From positions 1,022,280 through 1,086,279 of the forward strand of contig NZ_JAAWWL010000002.1 in the NCBI RefSeq assembly GCF_012272815.1: a stretch of DNA of 64,000 nucleotides, written 5' to 3'. The notes under the pieces were generated by a model. The model was not told the DNA's origin. It did no database searches and worked only from the letters and a program-made list of their open reading frames with translations. This stretch comes from Croceivirga thetidis. GTDB lineage: Bacteria > Bacteroidota > Bacteroidia > Flavobacteriales > Flavobacteriaceae. The number at the start of each line of letters is the position of its first letter. The stretch's first letter is position 1. The position numbers and the translations under genes are program-made. Of this stretch, positions 42,582 to 52,403 are shown in pieces.

Positions 42582-44150
42582 ATGAATAAACTTCTAACCC
42601 TTGTACTACTATTCGCAACGCTCTGTTCCTGTAAGGATAAATCGAAATTGAATAATTCTTCAGCTGAAGAAAAACCCCGAATCGCGATTGCAGGATTAGG
42701 AATTGAATCGAGCACCTTTTCCCCGGCAAGAACCCAAGAAGAAGCATTTCATGCAAGGGTCGGTGATTCAATATTCAGTCGTTATCCATTTTTTGCCGAA
42801 GATGCAGAAATTCGAAATCGAGCTGAATGGATTCCAACTTTTTTAGGGAAAGCACTACCAGGAGGTGTTGTGACCAAAGAGGCCTATGAATCGATGGTTT
42901 CAAAAACATTGGCCATGCTTAAAGAGAATGGCCCCTACGATGGGCTTTGGTTCGATATTCATGGCGCTATGAGTGTTGAAGGTCTTCTTGATGCCGAAGG
43001 TGATTTGATAAAACGTATTAGAGAAGTTGTCGGACCTGATATTCTTATTTCGACATCAATGGATTTACATGGCAATGTTTCTAAGGAATTGGCGCATCAA
43101 AGTGATTTGATTACGTGTTATAGACTTGCACCACATGAAGATGCCTTAGAATCAAAAGCGCGTTCAATAACCAATCTTTTAAATCGTTTGGAAAGCGGAA
43201 AAGGAAAACCAAAATACAAAGCTTGGATACCTGTACCTATTCTCTTGCCAGGAGAAAAAACAAGTACACGAATAGAACCTGGCAAAAACCTCTATGCTAA
43301 AATACCTTCAGTAGAATCACTAGACGGGGTAATTGATGCCGCGATATGGGTAGGATATGCTTGGGCCGATGAGCCCCGAAACCACGCAGTGGTCATGGCC
43401 TACGGAGACGATAAAGAACAGGTTACCCAAGGTGCTGAAAAACTCGCCAAGCACTTTTGGGATGTTCGCCACCAATTTGATTTTGTTGCACCCACCACAA
43501 CTTTTAACGAGAGTCTTAGACTCGCCCTTCAAAGTGAAAACAAACCATATATCATTAGTGATATGGGCGACAACCCAACCGCGGGTGGTGCCGGAGATGT
43601 AACATGGACCCTTAGGGAAATTCTAGGAAGGGGTGAATTTAAAAGTGAAGATGGACCCGCTTTGATTTATGCTTCCATTCCAGGGCCAGAGCTTATCGAA
43701 GAGGCCTTAAAAGCCGGTGTTGGAGGAAATGTTAAGGCAAAGGTTGGAGCTTCTGTTGATGATCGCTACTCTCCCCCAATTGAATTGGATGGTAAGGTAA
43801 CAGCAATCAAGAAAGGTGACCGAGATGCAGAAGTAGAAGTGGTAGTGAAAGTTGGTAGCGTTAGTGTTATCGTGACCAAAAAACGTAAACCCTATCACCA
43901 TGAACGTGATTTTACAAATTTAAATTTAAATCCAAGAACTACGGACATTCTGATAGTTAAAATCGGATATTTGGTACCCGAGTTGTACGATATTCGGGGC
44001 GGATGGACAATGGCCTTGACCCCTGGGGGTGTAGACCAAGATTTAGAACGTTTGGGTCATGAAAACATTAAAAGACCAATGTTTCCCCTGGATGCGCAAA
44101 TGGAAAATCCTGATTTGAGCGCACGACTTATTCCACTCTCAAATGAATAA
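42582..44150 (+). CDS. M81 family metallopeptidase (MlrC-like lipoprotein)
   Basis: A 522-residue protein with lipobox TLCSC. The M81 fold is recognised by GIESSTFSP, WFDIHGAMSVEG and MDLHGNVS, which supply the metal-binding Asp/His ligands, and ISDMGDNPTAGGAGDVT. The MlrC family was found in microcystin breakdown, but most members act on other peptides or amides. The real substrate here is unknown. Ends convergently with DUF2461. Confidence 0.85.
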   Translation: MNKLLTLVLLFATLCSCKDKSKLNNSSAEEKPRIAIAGLGIESSTFSPARTQEEAFHARVGDSIFSRYPFFAEDAEIRNRAEWIPTFLGKALPGGVVTKEAYESMVSKTLAMLKENGPYDGLWFDIHGAMSVEGLLDAEGDLIKRIREVVGPDILISTSMDLHGNVSKELAHQSDLITCYRLAPHEDALESKARSITNLLNRLESGKGKPKYKAWIPVPILLPGEKTSTRIEPGKNLYAKIPSVESLDGVIDAAIWVGYAWADEPRNHAVVMAYGDDKEQVTQGAEKLAKHFWDVRHQFDFVAPTTTFNESLRLALQSENKPYIISDMGDNPTAGGAGDVTWTLREILGRGEFKSEDGPALIYASIPGPELIEEALKAGVGGNVKAKVGASVDDRYSPPIELDGKVTAIKKGDRDAEVEVVVKVGSVSVIVTKKRKPYHHERDFTNLNLNPRTTDILIVKIGYLVPELYDIRGGWTMALTPGGVDQDLERLGHENIKRPMFPLDAQMENPDLSARLIPLSNE

Positions 44151-44152
44151 GT

Positions 44153-44806
44153 TCAAACAGTAATCGCCTTGTTCAAATACCTTCTAAACGGAAGCATTTC
44201 AAAATAGCAGTCAATAAGAAACTGTTCATAGTCCTCTTTATGCACCCGTTCACTTGAAAATTCCATAGCTACGGCAAAAGTTTTATTTCGAAGTAAATCG
44301 ATATGGGTATGGTCGTTTGAAAATCCCTTTGGGGCCATTTTTAATTTTTCATCTTCATACAAACCACCAAAACGCTCCTTAAAGGATTTTTTGTTCAAAA
44401 TTTTCTTAAGGTCTTCGCCATCATAATCAATGGCTTCACGTATGCTACGTAAGGTTTTAGGGTCAGGTCGCCATAACCCCCCGGCGAACATGGACCTCTC
44501 AATTCCAATTTCAACATAAAAGTCGCCTGTGTTGGGGCGCTTATCCAAACCAGCACCAAAGTGGTCTTTGTAAATGGGCTTGTTTGGATGGAACATTAGG
44601 TTGTTATTGATTCGATTAATGCCCTTCTTACCTGGGGTATCGTAGTATTCATCATCCATCGAAGCTAACTGCGCATTCATTTTATCCAACCAAAGAACAA
44701 AATCATTTCGGACCTCGTGATACCATTTACGGTTGGCATCCATCCATTCTTTCTGATTGTTTTGTTGAAGTGCCTTAAGAAAAGAAATTAGGTTTTTAAA
44801 ATCCAT
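44153..44806 (-). CDS. DUF2461 protein
   Basis: A 217-residue protein starting at ATG 44806 (MDFKNLISFLKALQQNNQKE). It matches the DUF2461/TIGR02453 family, with the conserved RNNNLMFHPNKPIYKDHFGAG-like segment (here RINNNLMFHPNKPIYKDHF) and FYVEIG. No biochemical role is known. A terminator hairpin lies just upstream, so it may have its own start signal. Confidence 0.88.
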   Translation of the reverse strand: MDFKNLISFLKALQQNNQKEWMDANRKWYHEVRNDFVLWLDKMNAQLASMDDEYYDTPGKKGINRINNNLMFHPNKPIYKDHFGAGLDKRPNTGDFYVEIGIERSMFAGGLWRPDPKTLRSIREAIDYDGEDLKKILNKKSFKERFGGLYEDEKLKMAPKGFSNDHTHIDLLRNKTFAVAMEFSSERVHKEDYEQFLIDCYFEMLPFRRYLNKAITV

Positions 44807-44813
44807 TTGAAAC

Positions 44814-44838
44814 AAAAAATTCCCGCTAAAGCGGGAAT
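44814..44838 (-). terminator. Terminator after the TIGR00266 gene
   Basis: ATTCCCGCT and AGCGGGAAT form a perfect stem. On the minus strand it is followed by TTTTT. It separates the TIGR00266 gene from DUF2461. Confidence 0.75.
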
Positions 44839-44865
44839 GATAAAAATACGATTTGTCAGCATTCT

Positions 44866-45663
44866 TTAAAAACCTCTGTCACCCATTGCTATATCACCAA
44901 GAGTTCCTAGAATACTACCCTCACCTTTATCTTTTCCTCCCCTTGGTACGGCAGCCAAAACCCGACCTGCCAATCTGCTGAAGGGTAGCGATTGCACATA
45001 AACTGTGCCTGGGCCTCGAAGTGTAGCAAAAAAGAGTCCTTCACCACCGAAGACCGTATTCTTGATACCGCCTACAAATTCAATATTATAATCAACATCT
45101 TTGGTGAAACCAACAATGCAACCAGTATCTACCTTCAATACTTCACCTGGGGCCAAGGTCTTTTTGGCCATAGTACCACCAGCATGAACAAAGGCCATAC
45201 CATCACCTTCGAGTTTTTGCATTATAAAACCTTCTCCACCAAATAGGCCGCGCCCCAATCGTTTGGAAAACTCTATCCCAACAGTGACACCTTTGGCAGC
45301 ACATAAGAAAGCGTCTTTTTGACAAACGAACTTACCCCCTACCTCAGAGAGGTCAATTGGTAATATTTTTCCGGGATAAGGTGAAGCGAAGCTTACTTGC
45401 TTTTTACCTTGCCCGACATTTAAGAAAGCCGTCATAAATAGGCTCTCCCCTGTTAATATACGTTTACCCGCAGAAAAGATTTTTCCCAAGACCCCAGATT
45501 CTTGGTTGGAACCATCTCCAAATATGGTATCCATTTTGATATCGGTATCCATCATCATAAAACTGCCGGCCTCAGCCACAACAGCCTCTTGGGGGTCGAG
45601 CTCAATCTCTACGTATTGCATTTCTTCCCCAAAGATTTCATAGTCAATTTCGTGTGCGTTCAT
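44866..45663 (-). CDS. TIGR00266 / AIM24-family protein
   Basis: A 265-residue protein with a repeated beta-helix-like core ([31 protein letters not shown] and [16 protein letters not shown]). It matches the TIGR00266/AIM24 family. Bacterial members are of unknown function; mitochondrial AIM24 is linked to inner membrane organisation. No transmembrane helix was seen. Single gene with its own terminator. Confidence 0.9.
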   Translation of the reverse strand: MNAHEIDYEIFGEEMQYVEIELDPQEAVVAEAGSFMMMDTDIKMDTIFGDGSNQESGVLGKIFSAGKRILTGESLFMTAFLNVGQGKKQVSFASPYPGKILPIDLSEVGGKFVCQKDAFLCAAKGVTVGIEFSKRLGRGLFGGEGFIMQKLEGDGMAFVHAGGTMAKKTLAPGEVLKVDTGCIVGFTKDVDYNIEFVGGIKNTVFGGEGLFFATLRGPGTVYVQSLPFSRLAGRVLAAVPRGGKDKGEGSILGTLGDIAMGDRGF

Positions 45664-45783
45664 TTTTTGATTTTTGTGAGTTCATTTATTGGTTGCTAAA
45701 ATCTATAATTTGTTACATCTAAAAATAAAGTAGGGTTTAGCTTGTTATAATTGTTAAATATTGAAACCAAAACCGCACGGAAA

Positions 45784-46275
45784 ATGAGTTTTAAATCAAG
45801 AACTGCAAAAGCTACAATACTCTTACAATTTTTAGCTCTGGTTATTGCTATGTTATCGATTACAGCTTGTAGCAATGAGGAAGACGTTTCCTCAATCACA
45901 TTACGGGTTAACGGCACTACAATTTCTACTGAACCCTCTGGTTTTGTGGTTGGAGACCGTTCAGATTTCAATGGTGACATTGACGCCAGTTTCACAGGTA
46001 ATGGAGCGTCTGCAACACGAATTTTTAGTTGGAACAATAACCTTAGAACTGCTGACTATAATGCTGATATCACGGCAACTTCAGATGGAAGTTTTAGAAT
46101 TATTGTTCGGGATGCAGAAGAAACAATTGTATTGGACAGGAGTATTCAAGGGGGTGCTGAGCCAGATAGTATTGATGGTGTTACTTCAGCAGGTACATCT
46201 GGAATCTGGACAGTAACAATCGAAGTTACCAATTTTAGAGGTGATGGAAGCTTTTCGTTAAGCGAAGGAGACTAA
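45784..46275 (+). CDS. Hypothetical lipoprotein
   Basis: A 163-residue protein starting at ATG 45784 with lipobox SITAC. The rest is beta-rich and has Asp/Thr-rich strands (SFRIIVRDAEETIVLDRS), resembling a carbohydrate-binding or jelly-roll-like fold. No named family recognised. A weak hairpin (ATCAGCT/AGCTGAT) follows at 46299-46317. Confidence 0.65.
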   Translation: MSFKSRTAKATILLQFLALVIAMLSITACSNEEDVSSITLRVNGTTISTEPSGFVVGDRSDFNGDIDASFTGNGASATRIFSWNNNLRTADYNADITATSDGSFRIIVRDAEETIVLDRSIQGGAEPDSIDGVTSAGTSGIWTVTIEVTNFRGDGSFSLSEGD

Positions 46276-46329
46276 TCACAAATACTTTCATCCATCATAT
46301 CAGCTTTAAGAGCTGATTATGAAAAGAAA

Positions 46330-46353
46330 AAAGGCGACCATAAGGTCGCCTTT
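46330..46353 (-). terminator. Terminator after yegP-like gene
   Basis: AAAGGCGACC pairs with GGTCGCCTTT around four bases. On the minus strand six T residues follow. It lies 20 bp from the stop of the YegP-like gene. Confidence 0.8.
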
Positions 46354-46372
46354 CATATTGTTAAAACGACTC

Positions 46373-46699
46373 CTAGGCCTCTGTAATCTCTGCGTCTGGA
46401 GCATTTTTCTTTACAGAAGCGATTCCATTTTCCATGGCATCTGTAGAAGAATACATTTCACTCTTTCCAATTACTTGACCATTAGTGGCATTTAAAGTGA
46501 AGAATGGACTACCATCTTTAGCAGTTTTGCGCTCAAATTGCCCATCGTCCTGTGAATTTTTTCGAACCGATTCGATTCCGTTTTTGCAGCCATCCATGCT
46601 AGCGTATGATTGGCTTGTCAAAATAACCTGTCCGTTACCCGCTTTAAGGTTGAACATTGTTTTTCCTGATTCGGTGGATTTAATCTCAAATTTTCCCAT
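46373..46699 (-). CDS. YegP family protein (DUF1508)
   Basis: A 108-residue protein with two DUF1508 repeats, at about 3-48 and 55-102. Both have the pattern FxL...NGQVI...S, and the second is FTLNATNGQVIGKSEMY. Bacterial YegP proteins are of unknown function, often grouped with ssDNA- or stress-related small proteins. Single gene with a terminator. Confidence 0.9.
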   Translation of the reverse strand: MGKFEIKSTESGKTMFNLKAGNGQVILTSQSYASMDGCKNGIESVRKNSQDDGQFERKTAKDGSPFFTLNATNGQVIGKSEMYSSTDAMENGIASVKKNAPDAEITEA

Positions 46700-46829
46700 C
46701 TAGTTATGAATTTTTAATCGGTTTATTGAATAACATTGTGAAATTACCAAAATTTCAAAAGATTTATGCGAAGTCAATAAAATATTGCCTTCTATTAGTT
46801 AGAACCTATTTTTGAAAAAAGTCACATTT

Positions 46830-47288
46830 CTATTCCTTTAATCGCACAGTCCACTCAAAATTGAAGGTTGAAACAACCACATTGTCAGCGTTCACCCCAA
46901 TTGATTTCATCCAAATGGTCTGCCCTTCACCTGTCTCAATGGTTTTTTTAAGGGCATCTGCAATTAAATGCCCATCTTCACATGAAAAGGTGATTCGGCC
47001 TGTAGCTTTTTTCGAAAAATTGGCATTATTATTTTGCACCAGCATCGAAATCTTACGTCCGCTATTGGCAATTGCCGTTGAGACCATAATACCCGTTGTA
47101 AATTCGGCGGCCATCCCCTGAACTGCCCAAAACATTGAATTGAACGGATTTTGATTGAACCAACGATGTTTAACTGTAGCCACGGCTTTTTTCTCGTCCA
47201 TATATTTCAATCGAACGCCACACCACCATGCAGATGGTAATTTAAAAAAGGTAAAAAGATTCACCTTGAACGTTGAAGGGGGTTTCAT
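46830..47288 (-). CDS. DUF4442 hotdog-fold protein
   Basis: A 152-residue protein starting at ATG 47288 (MKPPSTFKVNLFTFFKLPSA). It matches DUF4442, a hotdog-fold thioesterase-like family, with WFNQNPFNSMFWAVQGMAAE. It lies 9 bp after the acyl-CoA ligase gene, so a role as an acyl-CoA thioesterase of this operon is likely but not shown. Confidence 0.85.
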   Translation of the reverse strand: MKPPSTFKVNLFTFFKLPSAWWCGVRLKYMDEKKAVATVKHRWFNQNPFNSMFWAVQGMAAEFTTGIMVSTAIANSGRKISMLVQNNNANFSKKATGRITFSCEDGHLIADALKKTIETGEGQTIWMKSIGVNADNVVVSTFNFEWTVRLKE

Positions 47289-47297
47289 ATGCTGCAA

Positions 47298-49115
47298 TTA
47301 TTCCGCGTAAAGATCAGCAATTTCTTTTGCAAATTTCTTGCGGATTACCCTTCTTTTCAATTTAAGTGTTGGTGTCAATTCTGAATCACTCCCATCTTCA
47401 TGTATAGGTAACCATTGCTGTGGAACGAGTGCAAACTTTTTTACTTGTTCAATATGACTGAATTGTGGATTGTACGCATCTATGACCTCTTGATATTTTT
47501 TGAGAACATTTTCGTCCTTGACCATACGCTCTAGTCCATCCCAATTCATTTCTGATTCTTCACACCAATTCTTTAATGCTTCTTCTGCTGGAACAATCAA
47601 TGCGGTAACAAACTTCTGTTTATCACCTACCACCATCATTTGTTCAATTAAGAAGTCTTCCTTCATCTTATTTTCTATTGGAGCTGGGGCAACATATTTC
47701 CCCCCAGAAGTCTTTAAAAGCTCTTTTTTACGGTCGGTAATCTTCAAAAATTTTCGGCCATTTTCCCCTTCCACAATTTTTCCAATATCGCCAGTTCGGA
47801 ACCATTTTTTACCATCAATTTCAGTGAAAACAGCTGCAGTAGCTTCAGGTTTTTTATAGTATCCCATCATTACGTTTGGTCCATGCGCAAGAATTTCACC
47901 TTCTCCTTCTTGATAATCGCCCTCAGTATCAATATGAATATCCACGCCTTTTATAATCGGTCCTGTCGTTCCTAAAACCACCCCGTCTTTTTCCATGGTA
48001 TTGATGGTAAGTGTTGGTGAAGTTTCCGTTAGTCCATAACCTTCGCGAATCGGGATACCAGCTGCACAAAAGACTTGGATGATTTTGACCGGGCAAGGAG
48101 CTGCTCCAGTAATTATAGCACGCACATTTCCACCTAAAGCTTCGCGCCATTTACTAAAAATCAGCTTATCAGCAATTTTCCATTTCAGTCCTTTTCCAAA
48201 GGAAAGCTTTTGATTTATTTTATAGTCATCGGTCATATCCAATGCCCAGAAGAACAGTTTCTTTTTTGTTCCTTCCAAGGCCAATCCCTTATTATAAATG
48301 GCTTCATACACCTTTTCCAAAAGTCTGGGTACTGATGAGAACGTTACGGGTTTTACCGCTTGTAAATCACCGTCAGGTCCACTCAAATTGTCTGTACCCA
48401 CGAAATAAACACAAGCACCCATATAGATATAAACGACGGCTACAGCACGTTCAAAAATGTGACACAACGGAAGAAAACTCAATACATTCTCGCCAGCTTT
48501 TGCAGTTAAATGAGGAGATGTTTCCTTTACCACATGCATGATATTGGAATGGCTCAACATTACGCCCTTTGGATTACCAGTAGTACCCGAAGTATAAATA
48601 ATCGTGGCCAAATCTTCGGTCTTGATTTCTTTTTTTATGGCCTCAACCTCATCTAGCTTAGACTCGTCAAAAATGGATGTCCAATATTCGCCTTTGGTTT
48701 CTTCGTCAAAGACATAAATATGTTTGAGGGACTTCACCTTCTTCTGCGTCGCGGATAACTTATCGACCAAATCCAAAGCGCCACAAAAGGCAGCCTTGAC
48801 TTCTGCTTCATTAAGAATATACTCGTATTCCCCAACGCTGATAGTTGGATATAATGGCACACTTATCATTCCGGCCATTTGAATGGCAAAGTCCATTATC
48901 AACCACTCTGGTCGATTTTTATAGGCCACCAAGGCAATTTTATCGCCTTTTTTCAATCCTAGGTTCAATAATCCTGAAGCAGCTTGTTCAGCCATTTCAA
49001 CGATTTGATTTGTACTAAAGGATTGCCACTCGTTTTTTGAATCTCTTGAGTTTAATGCATTTTCTAGGGGAAATTTCTCTTGCTGATGATAAAGCAAGTC
49101 AAATAGTCGAGTCAT
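47298..49115 (-). CDS. Long-chain acyl-CoA synthetase (AMP-forming)
   Basis: A 605-residue adenylate-forming enzyme. The ATP loop is IIYTSGTTGNPKGVMLSHSN, followed by GYGLTETSPT and WFRTGDIG, and the C-terminal ITDRKKELLKTSGGKYVAP with the catalytic Lys region. It activates fatty acids to acyl-CoA on the inner membrane side. It lies 81 bp after maoC-like gene and heads into a DUF4442 thioesterase-like gene. Chain length not predictable. Confidence 0.93.
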   Translation of the reverse strand: MTRLFDLLYHQQEKFPLENALNSRDSKNEWQSFSTNQIVEMAEQAASGLLNLGLKKGDKIALVAYKNRPEWLIMDFAIQMAGMISVPLYPTISVGEYEYILNEAEVKAAFCGALDLVDKLSATQKKVKSLKHIYVFDEETKGEYWTSIFDESKLDEVEAIKKEIKTEDLATIIYTSGTTGNPKGVMLSHSNIMHVVKETSPHLTAKAGENVLSFLPLCHIFERAVAVVYIYMGACVYFVGTDNLSGPDGDLQAVKPVTFSSVPRLLEKVYEAIYNKGLALEGTKKKLFFWALDMTDDYKINQKLSFGKGLKWKIADKLIFSKWREALGGNVRAIITGAAPCPVKIIQVFCAAGIPIREGYGLTETSPTLTINTMEKDGVVLGTTGPIIKGVDIHIDTEGDYQEGEGEILAHGPNVMMGYYKKPEATAAVFTEIDGKKWFRTGDIGKIVEGENGRKFLKITDRKKELLKTSGGKYVAPAPIENKMKEDFLIEQMMVVGDKQKFVTALIVPAEEALKNWCEESEMNWDGLERMVKDENVLKKYQEVIDAYNPQFSHIEQVKKFALVPQQWLPIHEDGSDSELTPTLKLKRRVIRKKFAKEIADLYAE

Positions 49116-49196
49116 TCTTGTAGTTAATTTCAGTTAATCCCTTAAAATACAAAATTGTACACTAAGTTTCCCTGAAACTACCTTGAAACCTTAGGG

Positions 49197-49661
49197 TTAC
49201 TCGAACATTAAACTAATAAACTCTGCAACACATGCAGGTTTGTCGGAATTTTCTATCTCTACAGCACAATTCCAAGTGATTTTAAGTCCGGTATCTCCAT
49301 AGCCCTCCATGTCGGAAATACTTCCGGTAAGTCGCAGTCGACTACCCACCAAAACAGGATTTGGAAATCGAACCTTGTTCATACCATAATTCACACCCAT
49401 TTGGGCCGTCTTCACCCTAATCAAATCACCTAATAATTTTGAAAGCAATGAAAGCGATAAAAATCCGTGGGCGACAGGTTTTTTAAATGGGGAATATTTT
49501 TCTGCCCTCTCAACGTCAACATGAATCCACTGAAAATCTTGTGTGGCCTTTGCGAAATCATTGATCATTTCTTGGGTAACAACCATCCAATCACCCTCGG
49601 GTAATGCCTTGCCCTGCCAGGTTTTGAATTCTTCAAAGTTTGTCAATTCTAGTTTAGCCAT
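49197..49661 (-). CDS. MaoC-type enoyl-CoA hydratase
   Basis: A 154-residue hotdog-fold protein starting at ATG 49661, 7 bp after the fabG-like gene. The active-site motif is DFAKATQDFQWIHVD with the hydratase Asp/His, and AHGFLSLSLL. It should hydrate trans-2-enoyl-CoA to the (R)-3-hydroxy form. It pairs naturally with the adjacent FabG-like reductase. Confidence 0.9.
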   Translation of the reverse strand: MAKLELTNFEEFKTWQGKALPEGDWMVVTQEMINDFAKATQDFQWIHVDVERAEKYSPFKKPVAHGFLSLSLLSKLLGDLIRVKTAQMGVNYGMNKVRFPNPVLVGSRLRLTGSISDMEGYGDTGLKITWNCAVEIENSDKPACVAEFISLMFE

Positions 49662-49668
49662 AGCTGTT

Positions 49669-50406
49669 CTATCTTGAAGTTCCACCATCAATGGTCAAAC
49701 AAATACCCGAAACGAAACGGGATTCCTCTGAAGCCAGATACAAATAACCATATGCAATGTCAATTGGCTGTGCCACCGTTCTCAACGGAATGCTTTTTTC
49801 GATTGCTTCAAAATGTTCTTGGGGAATTTTTTTCACCATATCGGTCATGGTAAACCCTGGTGCAATCGCATTGGCAGTAATACCATATTTACCGAGTTCT
49901 ACAGTCCAGGTTTTACTCATGGCTATTACACCTGCTTTGGTGGCAGCATAGTTGGTTTGGCCAAAATTACCGCGTAGACCAACATTCGATGCTGCACTTA
50001 CAATTCGGCCATAACCGTTGGCCTTCATGTAGGGAGCAACAGCTTGTGTACAAATAAAGACACCCTTTAGGTTTACTTCTATTACGGCATCCCACTCCTC
50101 CTCACTCATTTTTTCCAATGTCCGATCACGGGTGATTCCTGCATTGTTTATGAGAATGTCAATTTTACCATAATTGGAATTGACTTGTTCAAATAAGCCT
50201 TCAATTGCGGCCTTATCCGTGACCGAAATTGAATGAAATTCTGCTTTACCTCCTGTTGCATTAATACCATTGGCCACAGTTTCACCTTGTGGTAATAAAT
50301 CAACGATTATTACGGTTGCCCCTTCTTTGGCGAACAATTCTGAAATTGCTTGGCCTATTCCTCTTGAACCACCTGTAACGATGGCCACTTTATCTTTTAA
50401 TCTCAT
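49669..50406 (-). CDS. FabG-like short-chain dehydrogenase
   Basis: A 245-residue SDR. The cofactor loop is TGGSRGIGQAI, then NNAGITRD, the catalytic Ser in SAASNVG and YAATKAG with Tyr and Lys. It matches 3-oxoacyl reductases. In this catabolic operon it could act on 3-hydroxyacyl-CoA rather than on acyl-carrier protein. Stop 7 bp before the MaoC gene. Confidence 0.9.
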   Translation of the reverse strand: MRLKDKVAIVTGGSRGIGQAISELFAKEGATVIIVDLLPQGETVANGINATGGKAEFHSISVTDKAAIEGLFEQVNSNYGKIDILINNAGITRDRTLEKMSEEEWDAVIEVNLKGVFICTQAVAPYMKANGYGRIVSAASNVGLRGNFGQTNYAATKAGVIAMSKTWTVELGKYGITANAIAPGFTMTDMVKKIPQEHFEAIEKSIPLRTVAQPIDIAYGYLYLASEESRFVSGICLTIDGGTSR

Positions 50407-50414
50407 ATTCTAGT

Positions 50415-51389
50415 TTATACTGTTATCACCAACTTGCCCATGACTTTTCGATGCATCATTTCTTCTAATGCTAGGGCGGTATCTTTTAATTCATATGTTT
50501 TATGGATATGGGGTTTTAGTTTCCCTTCAGCATGCCATTTCATGAGTTGCATGCTGTTTTCCATATTGGCTTGAGGTTCTTTCATTGCAAAGCTGCCCCA
50601 AAAGACTCCAACGATTTCAGCTTCTTTGAGTAATGGCAAATTCAACGGAATTTTAGGAATATCGCCTGCAGCAAAGCCCACAACCAAATAACGTCCATAT
50701 CGACCAGTAGCCCTGAGTGCAGGTTCAGAATACGAACCGCCAACCGGGTCGTAAACCACATCAACTCCCTTGCCATCGGTCATTTCCTTCAATCGCGATT
50801 TGACATCTTCAGTGCTATAATTCAAGCATAAGTCGGCGCCATACTTTTTGCACAGCTCTAATTTCTCATCAGATGAGGCTGCAGCAATCACCTTTGCGCC
50901 CATGAGTTTACCGAGTTCCACTGCGGCCAAACCTACACCACCAGAAGCACCGAGAACCAATAATGTATGACCTTCTTTTAGGTTGGCCCTATCTTTTAGT
51001 GCGTGAAATGAGGTACCGTAGGCCATTAAAAAAGAAGCTGCGGTTTCAAAATTCATTTGTGGTGGTTTCGGAAAACATGAGTTTGCAGGCACCAACACCT
51101 CTTCTGCCAATCCGCCATAGGGAACAAAACCGAAAACTTCTTGACCGACCTTTACATGTTTCACTCCTTCGCCAATGGCTTTTACAACTCCGGCAATATC
51201 ACTGCCAGGGGTGAACGGTAACTCAGGTTTAAATTGGTACAGGCCTTGAATAATTAGCGTATCTGGAAAGTTGAGACCACAGGCCTTGACTTCAACCAAT
51301 ACTTGTTTTGGACCAACTTCTAAATCGGTTGTTTCTTCAAATACTAAATTCGAAGGCGGGCCATAGCTTTTACATCGAATTGCTTTCAT
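50415..51389 (-). CDS. NADPH:quinone-oxidoreductase-like MDR protein
   Basis: A 324-residue medium-chain reductase. The Rossmann loop is GASGGVGLAAVELGKLMGA. It has no catalytic zinc ligands, which points to the quinone reductase/enoyl reductase branch. Probably reduces an enoyl-CoA or enone intermediate with NADPH. Adjacent to a second MDR gene with a 1-bp gap. Confidence 0.88.
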   Translation of the reverse strand: MKAIRCKSYGPPSNLVFEETTDLEVGPKQVLVEVKACGLNFPDTLIIQGLYQFKPELPFTPGSDIAGVVKAIGEGVKHVKVGQEVFGFVPYGGLAEEVLVPANSCFPKPPQMNFETAASFLMAYGTSFHALKDRANLKEGHTLLVLGASGGVGLAAVELGKLMGAKVIAAASSDEKLELCKKYGADLCLNYSTEDVKSRLKEMTDGKGVDVVYDPVGGSYSEPALRATGRYGRYLVVGFAAGDIPKIPLNLPLLKEAEIVGVFWGSFAMKEPQANMENSMQLMKWHAEGKLKPHIHKTYELKDTALALEEMMHRKVMGKLVITV

Positions 51390-51390
51390 A

Positions 51391-52392
51391 TCAATCTTCG
51401 ATAACCTTCAAGACCAATTTTCCCATTTTATTACCAGTAAACAATCTTGCGAAGGTCTCTGGGAAATTCTCGATACCCTCGTACACATCTTCTTTACTCT
51501 TCAATTTACCTTGAGCCATCCACATACCCATTTGTTGTGCTGCCTCGCCGTAACGCTTGGCCCAATCAAAAACAACCATTCCCTGCATGGTTGCACGGTT
51601 CACCAAAAGGGAAAGGTAATTGCTTGGCCCTTTGACTGCCATTTTGTTGTTGTACTGAGAGATTGCACCACAAATCACAATTCGGGCATGCAAACGTAGT
51701 CGGGTCAAAGCAATGTCCAATATTTCACCCCCAACATTATCAAAATACACATCGATACCTTTAGGACATAGCTCTTTCAATCTGTTTCGAACGCTTTCGT
51801 TCTTGTAATCAATAGCCCCGTCAAAGCCCAATTCGTTTGTGATATAGTCACATTTCTCAGCGCCACCAGCAATACCTATTACAGTACATCCCTTGATTTT
51901 AGCTATCTGCCCTACAATACTACCCACAGCTCCTGCAGCACCTGAAACCAATACCACATCACCTTCCTTTATTTTTCCAACTTCCAGAATACCAAAATAA
52001 GCGGTCATACCTGGCATGCCCAATGTGCCTATATAGGTCGGTAGTGGTGCTAATTTCGGGTCCACCGTATAATAACCCTTACCATCTGTTGTGATATACT
52101 GTTGTACCCCACCATGTCCGGAAACAAAGTCCCCAACATTAAATTTTGAATTTTTGGAGGCGATAACTTCTCCAACAGAACCAGCACGCATAACCGAACC
52201 TATGGCCATAGGTTCAATGTAAGACTTGGCATCGTTCATCCATCCGCGCATAGCAGGGTCTAAAGAAATGTAATGTTGTTTCACTAGAATTTCCCCATCT
52301 GCAGGTTCCGGAATTGGATTGGAAACCAAATCCCATGTATCATCACCAGCTTCTCCAACCGGTCTTTTGACAAATAAAAGTTGTTTGTTCAT
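51391..52392 (-). CDS. NADP-dependent oxidoreductase (LTB4DH-like MDR)
   Basis: A 333-residue MDR enzyme. The cofactor motif is GAAGAVGSIVGQIAKIKG and the C-terminal region fits leukotriene B4 dehydrogenase/prostaglandin reductase-like proteins that reduce alkenals and enones. Zinc-binding Cys pairs are absent. Second of two MDR genes in the operon, so they may act on different acyl intermediates. Confidence 0.9.
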   Translation of the reverse strand: MNKQLLFVKRPVGEAGDDTWDLVSNPIPEPADGEILVKQHYISLDPAMRGWMNDAKSYIEPMAIGSVMRAGSVGEVIASKNSKFNVGDFVSGHGGVQQYITTDGKGYYTVDPKLAPLPTYIGTLGMPGMTAYFGILEVGKIKEGDVVLVSGAAGAVGSIVGQIAKIKGCTVIGIAGGAEKCDYITNELGFDGAIDYKNESVRNRLKELCPKGIDVYFDNVGGEILDIALTRLRLHARIVICGAISQYNNKMAVKGPSNYLSLLVNRATMQGMVVFDWAKRYGEAAQQMGMWMAQGKLKSKEDVYEGIENFPETFARLFTGNKMGKLVLKVIED

Positions 52393-52403
52393 GTTTTCTT
52401 GTT

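Noticed and set aside
46299-46317. ATCAGCT/AGCTGAT hairpin as a terminator
   Set aside because: The stem is short and no T-run follows on the plus strand.
47929-48541. Overlapping ORFs in other frames of the acyl-CoA ligase
   Set aside because: Composition is unlike proteins and the ligase frame has complete motifs.
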